Shown piece after piece: positions 52,604 to 61,868 of a DNA stretch of 64,000 bases (its first letter is position 1; every line of letters starts with the position of its first letter). The DNA lies in contig NZ_JACPYU010000016.1 in the NCBI RefSeq assembly GCF_016195855.1, positions 1 to 64,000 of the forward strand, written 5' to 3'. Source of the stretch: Aquabacterium sp. (GTDB lineage Bacteria > Pseudomonadota > Gammaproteobacteria > Burkholderiales > Burkholderiaceae_C). The notes below the pieces were generated by a model. That model had not been told where the DNA came from. It worked only from the letters and a program-made list of their open reading frames with translations, and ran no database searches. Both the position numbers and the translations under genes were made by a program.

Positions 52604-53206
52604 ATGAAAGCACGTACCTTTGCACCCCGGAAGCTGGACATCGGGGCATTTATCGAGTCAGGCGAAACCATGGAAGGGGCCTTGCCCTTGACGGACCTGC
52701 CGCGCCTGGCCCAGGAGTTGGCCAAAGACGCCAATGTGGCTGGCTTGCCGCTGGTCAGCTGGTCTGCCACAGGGCGCCAGGTGCCGCAGCGCGTGGGTGG
52801 CCCCCAGCTCTGGCTGGACCTCAAGGCCGAGGGCGAGATGGCCATGGAGTGCCAGCGCTGCCTGCATGCCGTGAGCCTGCCGATGTCCGTTGATCACAGC
52901 ATCCGCTTCGTGAAAGACGAGGCGGCCGCAGCCGAGCTGGACGCCGACAGCGACGATGACGTGCTGGCCCTGTCACGGCAATTCGACCTGATGGCGCTCA
53001 TCGAGGACGAGTTGATCATGGCCTTGCCCATCGTGCCGCGCCACGATCAATGCCCCACGGACGTGGTCTCGCTGATGACGGCCGAGTCCGAAGCCTTGCC
53101 GCCGGGCGCCGAGCCCGAGCCAGCCGCTGACGGTCAGGCCACGACGGCTTCGGGGCGCCCCAACCCCTTTGCCGTGCTGGCTTCCTTGAAAAAGGATCGC
53201 TCCTGA
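52604..53206 (+). CDS. yceD: YceD/DUF177 family protein (23S rRNA accumulation)
   Basis: 200 residues from the ATG at 52604; the upstream frame is antisense to yceF. The DUF177 core has GEMAMECQRCLHAVSLPM, with the Cys83/Cys86 pair, and LIEDELIMALPIVPRH. The protein is implicated in 23S rRNA accumulation in bacteria and plastids. It stands directly upstream of rpmF, the conserved position. The C-terminal PNPFAVLASLKK is also conserved. Confidence 0.92.
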   Translation: MKARTFAPRKLDIGAFIESGETMEGALPLTDLPRLAQELAKDANVAGLPLVSWSATGRQVPQRVGGPQLWLDLKAEGEMAMECQRCLHAVSLPMSVDHSIRFVKDEAAAAELDADSDDDVLALSRQFDLMALIEDELIMALPIVPRHDQCPTDVVSLMTAESEALPPGAEPEPAADGQATTASGRPNPFAVLASLKKDRS

Positions 53207-53207
53207 T

Positions 53208-53237
53208 TTGATATCAGTGCGCGACTCGTGCTAGAAT
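53208..53237 (+). promoter_or_regulatory. Sigma-70 promoter for rpmF and the fab operon
   Basis: TTGATA at 53208-53213 and TAGAAT at 53232-53237 are separated by 18 bp, directly after the yceD stop and 163 bp before rpmF. Good match in both boxes. Confidence 0.65.
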
Positions 53238-53400
53238 CGCGAGTTTTCCGGGTTACCCGTTGGTAGCTGCGGTCTAATTCCCAAGCAATTTCATTAACTT
53301 GCGGACTGCAAGGCGGCCGGCTTCAGGCAATTTGGAGCTGGCAACGGTGTGGTCTGACAACCCGCGAGCTGCAAACAAGTTCGCACTTTCGGAGTCCATC

Positions 53401-53583
53401 ATGGCCGTTCAGCAAAACAAAAAGTCGCCCTCCAAGCGCGGTATGCACCGTTCGCACAATGCCCTGGTCACGCCGGGTACGGCTGTGGAACCCACCACTG
53501 GCGAAACCCATCTGCGTCACCACATCAGCGCCACCGGTTTCTACCGTGGTCGCAAGGTCCTCAAGACCAAGGCTGACGCCTGA
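53401..53583 (+). CDS. rpmF: 50S ribosomal protein L32
   Basis: 60 residues: [19 protein letters not shown] is the universal L32 start. No zinc-binding cysteines are present, so this is the C-minus form. The ATG at 53401 is preceded by GGAG. It leads the fatty-acid operon, coupling ribosome and lipid synthesis as in many proteobacteria. Confidence 0.97.
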   Translation: MAVQQNKKSPSKRGMHRSHNALVTPGTAVEPTTGETHLRHHISATGFYRGRKVLKTKADA

Positions 53584-53597
53584 TCTTTCGGGCCTTA

Positions 53598-53680
53598 CCC
53601 GGTTGCTGACCGGGTGGCAAGACACGCCAAGAGGGCTGGGTCAACCGATCACATCGGTTTGCGCCAGCCCTTGTTCTTTT
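53598..53680 (+). terminator. Tandem hairpins between rpmF and plsX (attenuator-like)
   Basis: CCCGGT/ACCGGG at 53598-53614 is followed by a large hairpin, GGGCTGG 53633-53639 with CCAGCCC 53664-53670. That hairpin encloses AACCGAT/ATCGGTT and is followed by TTGTTCTTTTT. It could let part of transcription stop after rpmF. Confidence 0.65.
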
Positions 53681-53735
53681 TGCGCGTTCCTTGTGCTTCG
53701 CTGTGCAGCGGGCCGCGCGTCTTTCGAATCTGCCC

Positions 53736-54878
53736 ATGACTGTTTCCACGCCTCACTCGTCTGCCCCGACCGCGGGTACTCGATCGTCCGAGGGGGTTCT
53801 GTCCCCCGTTCGCATCGTCGTGGACTGCATGGGTGGTGATCATGGCCCGACGGTCACCTTGCCGGCGGCCAAGTCCTTTCTGGACAAGCACCCTGAAGCC
53901 GAGCTGGTGCTGGTGGGCCTGGCAGAGGCCATCGAGCCCGCCCGCAACTGGCCCCGCACCACGCTGGTCACTTGCACGGAAGTCGTCACCATGGATGACG
54001 CCGTGGAGGTGGCTTTGCGCCGCAAGAAGGATTCGTCCATGCGCGTGGCCATCAGCCAGCTCAAGGCGACGGCCGACAAGCCCGCGCTGGGGCACGCCTG
54101 CGTGTCGGCTGGCAATACCGGCGCCCTGATGGGCCTGGCGCGCTACCTGCTCAAGACGGTGGAGGGCATTGACCGCCCGGCGCTGGCCACGGTCATGCCC
54201 AACCAGAAGGACGGCTTCACCACGGTGCTCGACCTGGGGGCCAATGTCGACTGCACGGCCGAGCACCTGCTGCAATTTGCTGTCATGGGCAGCGCCCTGG
54301 TGTCGGCGGTGGACGGCAAAGACAGCCCCAGTGTGGGTTTGCTCAACATCGGCGAAGAGATGATCAAGGGCAGCGAAGTCATCAAACAGGCTGGTGATTT
54401 GCTGCGCACGGCCAACGAACGCGGCCTGCTGAACTTCTACGGCAACGTGGAAGGCAACGACATTTTCAAGGGAACTTCGGACATCGTCGTGTGCGATGGC
54501 TTCGTCGGCAATGTCGCCTTGAAGACCGCCGAGGGGCTGGCTGGCATGTTCTCGGCCTTCATCAAGCAGGAATTCACGCGCAACATCTTCACCAAAATGG
54601 CGGCTTTGGTTGCCATGCCGGTGCTAAATCACTTCAAAATGCGCGTTGACCACCGTCGCTACAGTGGCGCGGCACTGCTGGGCCTGCGCGGCCTGGTGTT
54701 CAAAAGTCACGGCTCCTCCGACAAGCTGGCGTTTGAAGTGGCCCTGAATCGGGCTTATGATGCCGCCCGTCACAAGCTCTTGGACCGGGTTCACGACCAG
54801 ATCGCTGCCACGCTTGTCAGTCTGCCGACTTCGGCTGACACAACAAGTGGTTCGGCGGATGTGGGGCAGGCGGCCTGA
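53736..54878 (+). CDS. plsX: Phosphate acyltransferase PlsX
   Basis: 380 residues. It makes acyl-phosphate from acyl-ACP for phospholipid synthesis. [13 protein letters not shown] begins the conserved core near residue 28. [14 protein letters not shown] and DLGANVDC follow, and [14 protein letters not shown] lies further on. The 25-residue N-terminal extension before the core is Ser/Thr-rich; a start nearer to the core cannot be excluded because no strong ribosome site is seen. Confidence 0.94.
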   Translation: MTVSTPHSSAPTAGTRSSEGVLSPVRIVVDCMGGDHGPTVTLPAAKSFLDKHPEAELVLVGLAEAIEPARNWPRTTLVTCTEVVTMDDAVEVALRRKKDSSMRVAISQLKATADKPALGHACVSAGNTGALMGLARYLLKTVEGIDRPALATVMPNQKDGFTTVLDLGANVDCTAEHLLQFAVMGSALVSAVDGKDSPSVGLLNIGEEMIKGSEVIKQAGDLLRTANERGLLNFYGNVEGNDIFKGTSDIVVCDGFVGNVALKTAEGLAGMFSAFIKQEFTRNIFTKMAALVAMPVLNHFKMRVDHRRYSGAALLGLRGLVFKSHGSSDKLAFEVALNRAYDAARHKLLDRVHDQIAATLVSLPTSADTTSGSADVGQAA

Positions 54879-54889
54879 TCCTCCCTTCA

Positions 54890-55921
54890 ATGTCCACAAG
54901 ACATACAGACGACAGTTCTCGTTTACCCAAACAGACTTTGCCGGGCGCTCGATACGCCCGCATTGCCGGAACAGGAAGCTACCTTCCTCCACGCCGCGTC
55001 ACCAACCAGGATCTGGTTGAGCAGTTGGCAGCCGCAGGCATCCAGTCATCCGATGCCTGGATCGTCGAGCGCACCGGGATTCAGGCGCGGCACTTCGCCG
55101 AACCTGACGTCACCTCCAGCATGCTGGGCGTTCAGGCGGCGCTTCGTGCCATCGAGGCAGCCGGCATCCAGCCAACCGACATCGACCTCATCATCTGCGC
55201 CACGTCCACGCCGGACATGGTCTTCCCCTCTGCGGCCTGCCTGATTCAGCGCGAACTGGGTATCCACGGCTGCCCCGCGTTCGACGTGCAGGCGGTGTGC
55301 TCGGGTTTCATCTACGCGCTCACCGTGGCCGACTCGATGATCCGCTCAGGTGCTTCGCGCCGGGCGCTGGTCATTGGTGCCGAGGTGTTTTCCCGCCTGC
55401 TGGACTTCAAGGACCGCACGACCTGCGTGCTTTTTGGCGATGGCGCCGGTGCGGTGGTGCTGGAAGCCTCTGACAAACCCGGCATCGTGAGCTCCTGCCT
55501 GCATGCCGACGGCCGCCATGCCAATCTGCTCAATGTGCCGGGCAACGTCTCGGGCGGGCAGATTCTGGGCGACGCCACCCTGAAAATGGACGGTCAGGCC
55601 GTGTTCAAGCTGGCCGTGACCGTGCTGGACAAGGCGGCGCACGAGGTGCTGGACGCCGCCGGGCGCGACGCGCATTGCATCGACTGGCTCATTCCGCACC
55701 AGGCCAACCTGCGCATCATGCAGGGCACTGCCAAAAAACTGAAACTCCCGTATGACAAGATCGTGGTGACCGTGGATCAGCACGGCAACACCTCGGCGGC
55801 CTCCATCCCTCTGGCGCTGGATCACGCTGTGCGCAGCGGTCAGGTCCAGCGTGGTCAGACCCTCATGCTCGAAGGGGTGGGGGGGGGCTTCACCTGGGGT
55901 GCGGTGCTGGTCGACTATTGA
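54890..55921 (+). CDS. fabH: 3-oxoacyl-ACP synthase III
   Basis: 343 residues. It condenses acetyl-CoA with malonyl-ACP to start fatty acid synthesis. The catalytic triad is Cys137 (AVCSGF), His in PHQANLRI and Asn in HGNTSAAS. It begins 11 bp after plsX. A ~20-residue N-terminal extension precedes the usual [10 protein letters not shown] start. Confidence 0.96.
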   Translation: MSTRHTDDSSRLPKQTLPGARYARIAGTGSYLPPRRVTNQDLVEQLAAAGIQSSDAWIVERTGIQARHFAEPDVTSSMLGVQAALRAIEAAGIQPTDIDLIICATSTPDMVFPSAACLIQRELGIHGCPAFDVQAVCSGFIYALTVADSMIRSGASRRALVIGAEVFSRLLDFKDRTTCVLFGDGAGAVVLEASDKPGIVSSCLHADGRHANLLNVPGNVSGGQILGDATLKMDGQAVFKLAVTVLDKAAHEVLDAAGRDAHCIDWLIPHQANLRIMQGTAKKLKLPYDKIVVTVDQHGNTSAASIPLALDHAVRSGQVQRGQTLMLEGVGGGFTWGAVLVDY

Positions 55922-55989
55922 TGTTCATCCCGACCGCTTCTGCTTTTTCCCTATAACAACCACGCGAGACAAGGATCAAGGACCCCGTC

Positions 55990-56928
55990 ATGACTGCATT
56001 TGCTTTTGTGTTTCCCGGCCAGGGCTCTCAGGCCGTTGGCATGCTCAACGCCTGGGAAGGCCATGCGGCCGTTCGCGACACCCTGGCCGAAGCTTCTGAC
56101 GCCCTGGGCGAGGACATCGCCCGCCTGATCGCCGAAGGCCCCAAGGAAACGCTGGACCTGACCACCAACACCCAGCCTGTGATGCTGACGGCGGGCATCG
56201 CCTGCTGGCGTGCCTGGCAGGCCGAAACGGGCCTGAGCCCTGTGGCGGTGGCGGGTCACTCCCTGGGTGAGTACTCGGCCCTGGTGGCTGCGGGTGTCCT
56301 GACCCTGAAAGATGCTTTGCCCCTGGTGCGCTTCCGTGCCCAGGCCATGCAGGATGCCGTGCCCGTGGGCACCGGTGGCATGGCCGCCATCCTGGGCATG
56401 GACGCCGAAGGCGTGAAGGCCGGTTGCGCCCAGGCCGCTGCGGCATGTGGCGAAGCCGTGGAGGCCGTGAACTTCAATGACCCCAAGCAGACCGTGATCG
56501 CCGGCACCAAGGCCGCCGTGGAAAAGGCCTGCGAGGTGTTGAAGGCCGCTGGCGCCAAGCGTGCGCTGCCGCTGCCTGTGTCGGCCCCGTTCCACTCCAG
56601 CTTGATGAAGCCGGCTGCCGAGCGCCTGAAGGAAAAACTGGCCGCCACGGCCTTTGCCTCGCCGCTGATCCCCGTCATCAACAACATCGACGTGGCCGTG
56701 GTGTCTGACGCCGATGCCATCCGCGATGCGCTGTATCGTCAGGCTTTTGGCCCAGTGCGTTGGGTGGAAACCATTGCCGCCCTCAAAGCGCGGGGTGTGA
56801 CACACGTGATCGAGTGCGGGCCGGGTAAAGTGCTGGCCGGCATGGTCAAGCGCATCGACGCCGACCTGATTGCAACCACGATTTTTGATCCGGCTTCACT
56901 TGCTGAAGCCAAGGGGCTGCTGGCATGA
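55990..56928 (+). CDS. fabD: Malonyl-CoA:ACP transacylase
   Basis: 312 residues. FVFPGQGSQ begins the protein, GHSLGEYSALV holds the nucleophile serine, and APFHSSLM the partner histidine. It loads malonyl groups on ACP. Its TGA overlaps the fabG ATG (ATGA). Confidence 0.97.
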   Translation: MTAFAFVFPGQGSQAVGMLNAWEGHAAVRDTLAEASDALGEDIARLIAEGPKETLDLTTNTQPVMLTAGIACWRAWQAETGLSPVAVAGHSLGEYSALVAAGVLTLKDALPLVRFRAQAMQDAVPVGTGGMAAILGMDAEGVKAGCAQAAAACGEAVEAVNFNDPKQTVIAGTKAAVEKACEVLKAAGAKRALPLPVSAPFHSSLMKPAAERLKEKLAATAFASPLIPVINNIDVAVVSDADAIRDALYRQAFGPVRWVETIAALKARGVTHVIECGPGKVLAGMVKRIDADLIATTIFDPASLAEAKGLLA

Positions 56929-57671
56929 GCACGGAATTCAAAGGGCAGATTGCGCTGGTCACCGGCGCCAGCCGCGGCATCGGTCGCGCCATTGCGCTGG
57001 GCCTGGCGCAGCGGGGCCTGAAGGTCATCGGCACCGCCACGACCGAATCCGGTGCCCAGGGCATCAGCGAGGCGCTGGCAGGCTTTGAGGGCAGCAAGGG
57101 CATCGTGCTGAACGTGACCGACGCCGCTGCCGTGGACGCGGCACTGGATGCCATCCTCAAGGAGCACGGTGCGCTGCATGTGCTGGTCAACAACGCGGGC
57201 ATCACCCGCGACACCCTGGCCATGCGCATGAAAGACGACGACTGGGATGCCGTGATCGATACCAACCTCAAGGCGGTGTTCCGCCTGAGCCGCGCCGTCA
57301 TGCGCCCCATGATGAAGCAGCGCCACGGCCGCATCATCAACATCACCTCGGTCGTGGGTGCCAGTGGCAACCCCGGTCAGGCCAACTACGCCGCGGCCAA
57401 AGCCGGCGTGGCCGGCATGACCCGTGCACTGGCCCGCGAGCTGGGTAGCCGTAACATCACCGTCAATTGCGTGGCGCCGGGTTTCATTGACACCGACATG
57501 ACCCGCGCCCTGACAGAAGAGCAACATACCGCCCTGAAGGCGCAAATCCCGCTGGGCCGTCTGGGCCAGCCCGAAGACATAGCCGATGCGGTGGCCTTTC
57601 TGGCCTCGCCGCAAGCGGCCTACATCACGGGTGTGGAATTGCACGTCAACGGCGGCATGTACATGAATTGA
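56925..57671 (+). CDS. fabG: 3-oxoacyl-ACP reductase
   Basis: 248-residue SDR. The NADPH motif is TGASRGIGRAIA. NNAGITRD, the catalytic Ser in TSVVGASG, and YAAAKAG (Tyr/Lys) are all present. It reduces 3-oxoacyl-ACP in elongation. Coupled to fabD by a 4-bp overlap. Confidence 0.97.
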   Translation: MSTEFKGQIALVTGASRGIGRAIALGLAQRGLKVIGTATTESGAQGISEALAGFEGSKGIVLNVTDAAAVDAALDAILKEHGALHVLVNNAGITRDTLAMRMKDDDWDAVIDTNLKAVFRLSRAVMRPMMKQRHGRIINITSVVGASGNPGQANYAAAKAGVAGMTRALARELGSRNITVNCVAPGFIDTDMTRALTEEQHTALKAQIPLGRLGQPEDIADAVAFLASPQAAYITGVELHVNGGMYMN

Positions 57672-57780
57672 TTTTGAGATGGTTCAGGGAATCTCAATTT
57701 CCTTTTTCGAGCCGCCGGCGTTATAGACACGCCGTACCGGTAAAATCCCTGGTTTGTTTGCACCACCTCCTGGAGGAGTC

Positions 57781-58020
57781 ATGAGCGATATCGAAGCACG
57801 CGTCAAGAAGATCATTGCAGAGCAACTTGGTGTTGCCGAGTCTGAAGTCAGCCCTGAGAAGGCTTTCGTTGCCGACCTGGGTGCCGATTCTCTGGACACC
57901 GTTGAACTGGTGATGGCCCTCGAAGACGAGTTCGGCATCGAGATCCCGGACGAAGAGGCTGAAAAGATCACGACAGTGCAACTGGCGATCGATTACGCCA
58001 AGTCGCACGTCAAGGCCTGA
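57781..58020 (+). CDS. acpP: Acyl carrier protein
   Basis: 79 residues with [10 protein letters not shown]. Ser37 is the phosphopantetheine site. The ATG has the strong ribosome site GGAGGAG, fitting its very high expression. The 109-bp upstream gap with a TAAAAT element (57741-57746) may hold its own promoter. Confidence 0.98.
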   Translation: MSDIEARVKKIIAEQLGVAESEVSPEKAFVADLGADSLDTVELVMALEDEFGIEIPDEEAEKITTVQLAIDYAKSHVKA

Positions 58021-58037
58021 GCCGATTGAGTCAGACC

Positions 58038-58065
58038 AAGGCCCCTGGTCCGCATCAGGGGCCTT
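58038..58065 (+). terminator. Strong hairpin between acpP and fabF
   Basis: AAGGCCCCTG and CAGGGGCCTT form a 10-bp perfect stem with an 8-nt loop. No T-tract follows, so it may act as an mRNA-stabilising or attenuating element that sets acpP above fabF. Confidence 0.6.
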
Positions 58066-58099
58066 GTTCACATCGAATCAACTTATCAGCAGATCAAGC

Positions 58100-59344
58100 A
58101 TGACCCGTCGTCGCGTCGTCGTCACAGGCCTGGGCCTGGTTACCCCCGTGGGCAACAACGTTCAGGAATCCTGGTCGAATCTGGTTGCAGGGCAATCCGG
58201 CATCCAAACCATCACCAAATTCGACGCCTCGGCGTTCGCCTGCCAGTTCGCGGGCGAGGTCAAGGGCTTCAACATCGAGGATTACATCCCCGCCAAAGAA
58301 GCCCGTCACATGGACACCTTCATCCATTACGGCCTGGCTGCTTCCATGCAGGCAGTACGTGATGCGGGCCTGCCCACGGGCGAGGCCCTCACGCCCGAGC
58401 TGGCAGAACGCATTGGCGTGATGGTCGGTTCCGGCATTGGTGGTCTGCCCATGATCGAGCAGACCCACAAGGAATACAGCGAACGCGGCCCCCGCCGCAT
58501 TTCGCCTTTCTTCGTGCCCGCCTCCATCATCAACATGATCTCGGGCCACGTCTCCATTCAGTACGGCTTCAAGGGCCCCAACATTGGCGTGGTCACGGCC
58601 TGTACAACGGGCTTGCACGCCATCGGCCTGGCGGCCCGCATGATCGAGTACGGTGACGCGGATGTCATGGTCGCCGGCGGTGCCGAAGCCACCGTGTCGC
58701 CCTTGGGCATTGGTGGCTTTGCCGCCGCCCGCGCCCTGTCGACCCGCAACGATGACCCCAAGACGGCCTCGCGCCCCTGGGACAAGGACCGCGACGGCTT
58801 CGTGCTGGGCGAGGGCGCCGGCGTGATGGTGCTCGAAGAGTACGAAAGCGCCAAGGCGCGCGGCGCCAAGATCTACGCTGAACTGATCGGCTTCGGCATG
58901 ACCGGTGACGCCTATCACATGACCGCTCCGGATGTGGACGGCCCCAAGCGCTCGATGCTGTCGGCGCTGCGCAACGCGGGCGTCAACCCCGATCAGGTTC
59001 ACTATCTGAATGCGCACGGCACCTCCACCCCGCTGGGTGACGCCAACGAAACCAACGCCATCAAGGCGGCCTTCGGCGACCACGCGAAGAATCTGGTCGT
59101 GAACTCGACCAAGTCCATGACCGGCCACCTGCTGGGTGGTGCTGGTGGCATCGAATCCGTGTTCACGGCGCTGGCGCTGCACCATCAGGTGTCGCCCCCC
59201 ACCATCAACATCTTCAACCAGGACCCCGAGTGCGACCTGGACTACTGCGCCAACACCGCGCGCGAGATGAGGATCGACGTGGCCGTCAAGAACAACTTCG
59301 GCTTCGGCGGCACCAACGGCTCGCTGGTGTTCAAGCGCGTCTGA
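58100..59344 (+). CDS. fabF: 3-oxoacyl-ACP synthase II
   Basis: 414 residues. Cys168 lies in VTACTTGLHA, and the histidines in AHGTSTPLGD and TGHLLGGAGG complete the KAS triad. The start MTRRRVVVTG is the family norm; the ATG at 58064 would lie too far upstream. It elongates acyl-ACP, including unsaturated chains. Confidence 0.97.
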   Translation: MTRRRVVVTGLGLVTPVGNNVQESWSNLVAGQSGIQTITKFDASAFACQFAGEVKGFNIEDYIPAKEARHMDTFIHYGLAASMQAVRDAGLPTGEALTPELAERIGVMVGSGIGGLPMIEQTHKEYSERGPRRISPFFVPASIINMISGHVSIQYGFKGPNIGVVTACTTGLHAIGLAARMIEYGDADVMVAGGAEATVSPLGIGGFAAARALSTRNDDPKTASRPWDKDRDGFVLGEGAGVMVLEEYESAKARGAKIYAELIGFGMTGDAYHMTAPDVDGPKRSMLSALRNAGVNPDQVHYLNAHGTSTPLGDANETNAIKAAFGDHAKNLVVNSTKSMTGHLLGGAGGIESVFTALALHHQVSPPTINIFNQDPECDLDYCANTAREMRIDVAVKNNFGFGGTNGSLVFKRV

Positions 59345-59385
59345 CCAGCGGCTGAGCCAGGCTCTCTTGTATTGATCAAGTCAGC

Positions 59386-60156
59386 ATGGCCATGCATCCT
59401 TTGATGAAACCCGCCTCGTGGGCGATCTGGTCCGGCTCCGGTGGCATCCCCACCGTGCACCGGGCTGCCGCGGCATTCTGGCTGGCCGGTGCGGCCATGC
59501 TCGCTGCCTGGGTCGCCGGTTTGTTGCGTGAGGCGGCGATCTGGGGCTCGTCACCGCTCTTGCTGATCTCCGGGCTGTCGGTGGCCGTGGTGTGGTGCTG
59601 GCTGGCCTGGTCCACGTGGTCGGCCTGGCGTGCGGACCGCGCGCTGCTGACCCTGATCTGGACGGGGCCCATTCGCGAGAACCCCGATGATCCTGATGAT
59701 GCCTCCGCCCGGCTTGGCGGCTTTCGCCTGGCGCAATGGGATGCGCCGGTGAAAGTCGAGGCCGTGCTGGACCTGCAGCGCTGGATGTTGTTGCGCGTGA
59801 CGGCAACAGGCGGGGTGCCAAGGCAGTCCTGGTTGTGGCTGGAAACCACGCCCCGCAGCCCCCTGCATCAGCTGCGCACCTTGGTTTATCTGCCGGCTCG
59901 CCTGACGGTGGCAGCTGGCAGGATGGCCCCCCATGATGGAGGGGCAGGCTGGCGGCTGTTCCATGCAATGGCATCATGGGCGCACTCATTCAAATCAGGA
60001 TCCAAGTTGCGTTCATCTGTCATCCCGTCGCGCACTGTGCAAGGCGCCAGTTCGCTGTCCTTGCCCTCGGAGTCCGCCTTCCCTTCCACGCTGGTCATGC
60101 GTGAAGAGGACGCGCTTGATCCTTGCGTCGCCGCCCGTGCCGGAGAACGCGCGTGA
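59386..60156 (+). CDS. Hypothetical membrane protein, YgfX/CptA-like topology
   Basis: 256 residues. Two hydrophobic hairpin helices (~26-48 and 55-75) are followed by a soluble part. In it, MLLRVTATGG, then SWLWLETTP and HQLRTLVYLPAR resemble the 'LRLRSDGG...LWLA...LRRIL' pattern of E. coli YgfX. The last ~80 residues are Ser/Pro-rich and look unstructured. Its TGA overlaps the likely rpoE GTG (GTGA). Assignment to YgfX is by pattern only. Confidence 0.5.
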   Translation: MAMHPLMKPASWAIWSGSGGIPTVHRAAAAFWLAGAAMLAAWVAGLLREAAIWGSSPLLLISGLSVAVVWCWLAWSTWSAWRADRALLTLIWTGPIRENPDDPDDASARLGGFRLAQWDAPVKVEAVLDLQRWMLLRVTATGGVPRQSWLWLETTPRSPLHQLRTLVYLPARLTVAAGRMAPHDGGAGWRLFHAMASWAHSFKSGSKLRSSVIPSRTVQGASSLSLPSESAFPSTLVMREEDALDPCVAARAGERA

Positions 60157-60890
60157 CGCCTCGTGAGCCTCATGATCCAGGCGCCGACGACTCTCGCAAA
60201 CTGCCTGATCAGATCCTGTCGGAGCCCGGCATCCGCGTAGCTGCCGTCACGGACGCGGCCGAGCACAAGGAACTGGTCGAGCCCATTGTGGATGTCGATG
60301 CCGCCTTGGTCGAACGCGTTCAGCGTGGCGATCAGAAGGCCTTCGAAATGCTGGTGGTGAAATACCAGCGCCGCATTGAGCGCCTGATTGCACGCATGGT
60401 GCGTGACGTCGATCTGGTCGAAGACATCGCCCAGGAAACCTTCATCCGGGCCTATCGGGCCTTGCCCAATTTCCGTGGTGAAAGCGCCTTCTACACCTGG
60501 CTCTACCGCATCGCCGTCAACACCGCCAAGAAGGCCATGATCGGCCTCAAGCGTGATCCTGTTCTCACCGAATCGGCCATGGCGTCAGCGGATGATGAGG
60601 AAGAAGGTGGCTCCCGCGTTGAAAACGAGTTGAGCGATGGCGAAACCCCGGAGTCCGTCCTGGCCAGCCGCCAGATTGCGGAGACCGTGAATGCCGCGAT
60701 CGAATCCCTCTCCGAGGATCTGCGCCAGGCAATCACCTTGCGCGAAATCGAAGGCATGAGCTATGAGGAAATCTCCGAACTCATGAACTGCCCCATCGGG
60801 ACGGTCCGCTCCCGGATCTTTCGGGCACGCGAGGCGATTGCGACCCGCCTGAGGCCTTTGCTCGACACCCGGCAGGGCGAGCGCTGGTAA
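60153..60890 (+). CDS. rpoE: RNA polymerase sigma-E factor (RpoE/AlgU)
   Basis: 245 residues from the GTG overlapping the previous stop, with GGAG upstream. Region 2 has VEDIAQETFIRAYRALPNF and AFYTWLYRIAVNTAKK. Region 4 has LREIEGMSYEEISELMNCPIGTVRSRIFRAREAI. From this GTG the protein has ~45 extra N-terminal residues versus E. coli RpoE. A GTG at 60288 would give the normal length but lacks a good ribosome site. It directs envelope-stress genes and is held by RseA. Confidence 0.93.
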   Translation: MTPREPHDPGADDSRKLPDQILSEPGIRVAAVTDAAEHKELVEPIVDVDAALVERVQRGDQKAFEMLVVKYQRRIERLIARMVRDVDLVEDIAQETFIRAYRALPNFRGESAFYTWLYRIAVNTAKKAMIGLKRDPVLTESAMASADDEEEGGSRVENELSDGETPESVLASRQIAETVNAAIESLSEDLRQAITLREIEGMSYEEISELMNCPIGTVRSRIFRAREAIATRLRPLLDTRQGERW

Positions 60891-60903
60891 TTGTAAAACT
60901 CAG

Positions 60904-60930
60904 TGAACTTTTTTCCCTGCCCCTGGTCTG
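60904..60930 (+). promoter_or_regulatory. Candidate sigma-E promoter between rpoE and rseA
   Basis: TGAACTT at 60904-60910 and GTCTG at 60926-60930 are 15 bp apart, close to the sigma-E consensus GGAACTT...TCTGA. It would give autocontrolled transcription of rseA. Confidence 0.4.
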
Positions 60931-60989
60931 TTCAACATGTGGATGACGTTTGACGCGTCATCTGTGGTGCGAATCTGGAGCAAACCCTC

Positions 60990-61691
60990 ATGTCTGACCG
61001 TTTCAGTGACCGTGATGCAGAACGTGAAGCGCTGTCGGCCCTGGCCGATGGCGAGGCGCAGTCCCAGGAAGTGGCCCGAGCTTGCGCCGCTTGGCGCGAT
61101 CACGCTGATGCGCGGGCCAACTGGCATGCCTACCAGTTGATTGGTGACGTGATGCGATCCGAGGATCTGGCTCAGGCCAGTTCCGGCGAGGCGTTCCTGA
61201 AGAACTTCCGTGAGCGCCTGGCCCAGGAGCCCGTGGTGCTGGCGCCCAGTGCCGCGCAGGCTCAACGCGCTGTGCAAGAGCAGGCCGCACGCCAACAACT
61301 CAAGCCACTGAAGCGTCGTACCTGGGCTGGCCCTGTGGGCGTGGCAGCCGGCTTTGTGCTGGTGGTGGGGGCGATGTTGTCCTCGCAGATTTTGCCAACG
61401 GGCCCGCAAGGCGGTGACGCCACCCTGGCGCAGTCCGGTGCTGTGCGTGGCGGTGCGCTGTCACTGGCCAATACCGGGCAATGGTCTGCGAGTGGCTTTG
61501 TGCCTGATGGGGCGCATGCCGCGACCCTCACGCTGGGTGGTGCGTCATTCCAGCAACCGGGTGAGGTGGTGCTGATCCGCAATCCTCAACTGGATCAGGC
61601 GCTGGCCTTGCAGCGCGCCAATCAGTCGGGTGATGTGTCGTTCGAGGGGCAGGGTGCCCTGACACGCCAGGTGGTGTTTGACGGCCGCTGA
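60990..61691 (+). CDS. rseA: Anti-sigma-E factor RseA/MucA
   Basis: 233 residues. The N-terminal cytoplasmic RseA domain (1-100) has ALSALADGEA and ANWHAYQLIGDVMRSEDL. One TM segment lies at ~112-134. The periplasmic tail is 135-233. It sequesters RpoE until regulated proteolysis releases it. No rseB follows. Confidence 0.9.
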   Translation: MSDRFSDRDAEREALSALADGEAQSQEVARACAAWRDHADARANWHAYQLIGDVMRSEDLAQASSGEAFLKNFRERLAQEPVVLAPSAAQAQRAVQEQAARQQLKPLKRRTWAGPVGVAAGFVLVVGAMLSSQILPTGPQGGDATLAQSGAVRGGALSLANTGQWSASGFVPDGAHAATLTLGGASFQQPGEVVLIRNPQLDQALALQRANQSGDVSFEGQGALTRQVVFDGR

Positions 61692-61714
61692 AGCAGCTGT
61701 TTTCTCCATCATTC

Positions 61715-61748
61715 AGGCCGCGTTCAGCTTTCGAGCTGATTGCGGCCT
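61715..61748 (+). terminator. Hairpin after rseA
   Basis: AGGCCGC 61715-61721 pairs with GCGGCCT 61742-61748, enclosing CAGCT/AGCTG. Only a weak T-run follows (TTTGACGTTT), so termination would be partial. Confidence 0.45.
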
Positions 61749-61790
61749 TTGACGTTTAGCATCGGCTTTACGAGACTTCACGTGCCCACG

Positions 61791-61816
61791 GTGAACTGTC
61801 AGCCATAAGTCGGTCT
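61791..61816 (+). promoter_or_regulatory. Possible sigma-E promoter of mucD
   Basis: GTGAACTG at 61791-61798 and GTCT at 61813-61816, 14 bp apart, resemble the element before rseA. It lies about 50 bp upstream of mucD. Confidence 0.3.
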
Positions 61817-61868
61817 CCTACGTTGTAGTTTCTGTCCTTCCGTTTTTTTGTCAAACGAGGTTTTGCAA

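Noticed and set aside
54471..54490. GGAACTT inside plsX as a sigma-E promoter
   Set aside because: The -35-like match is perfect, but no TCTGA-like -10 follows at 15-17 bp and it is within a coding sequence.
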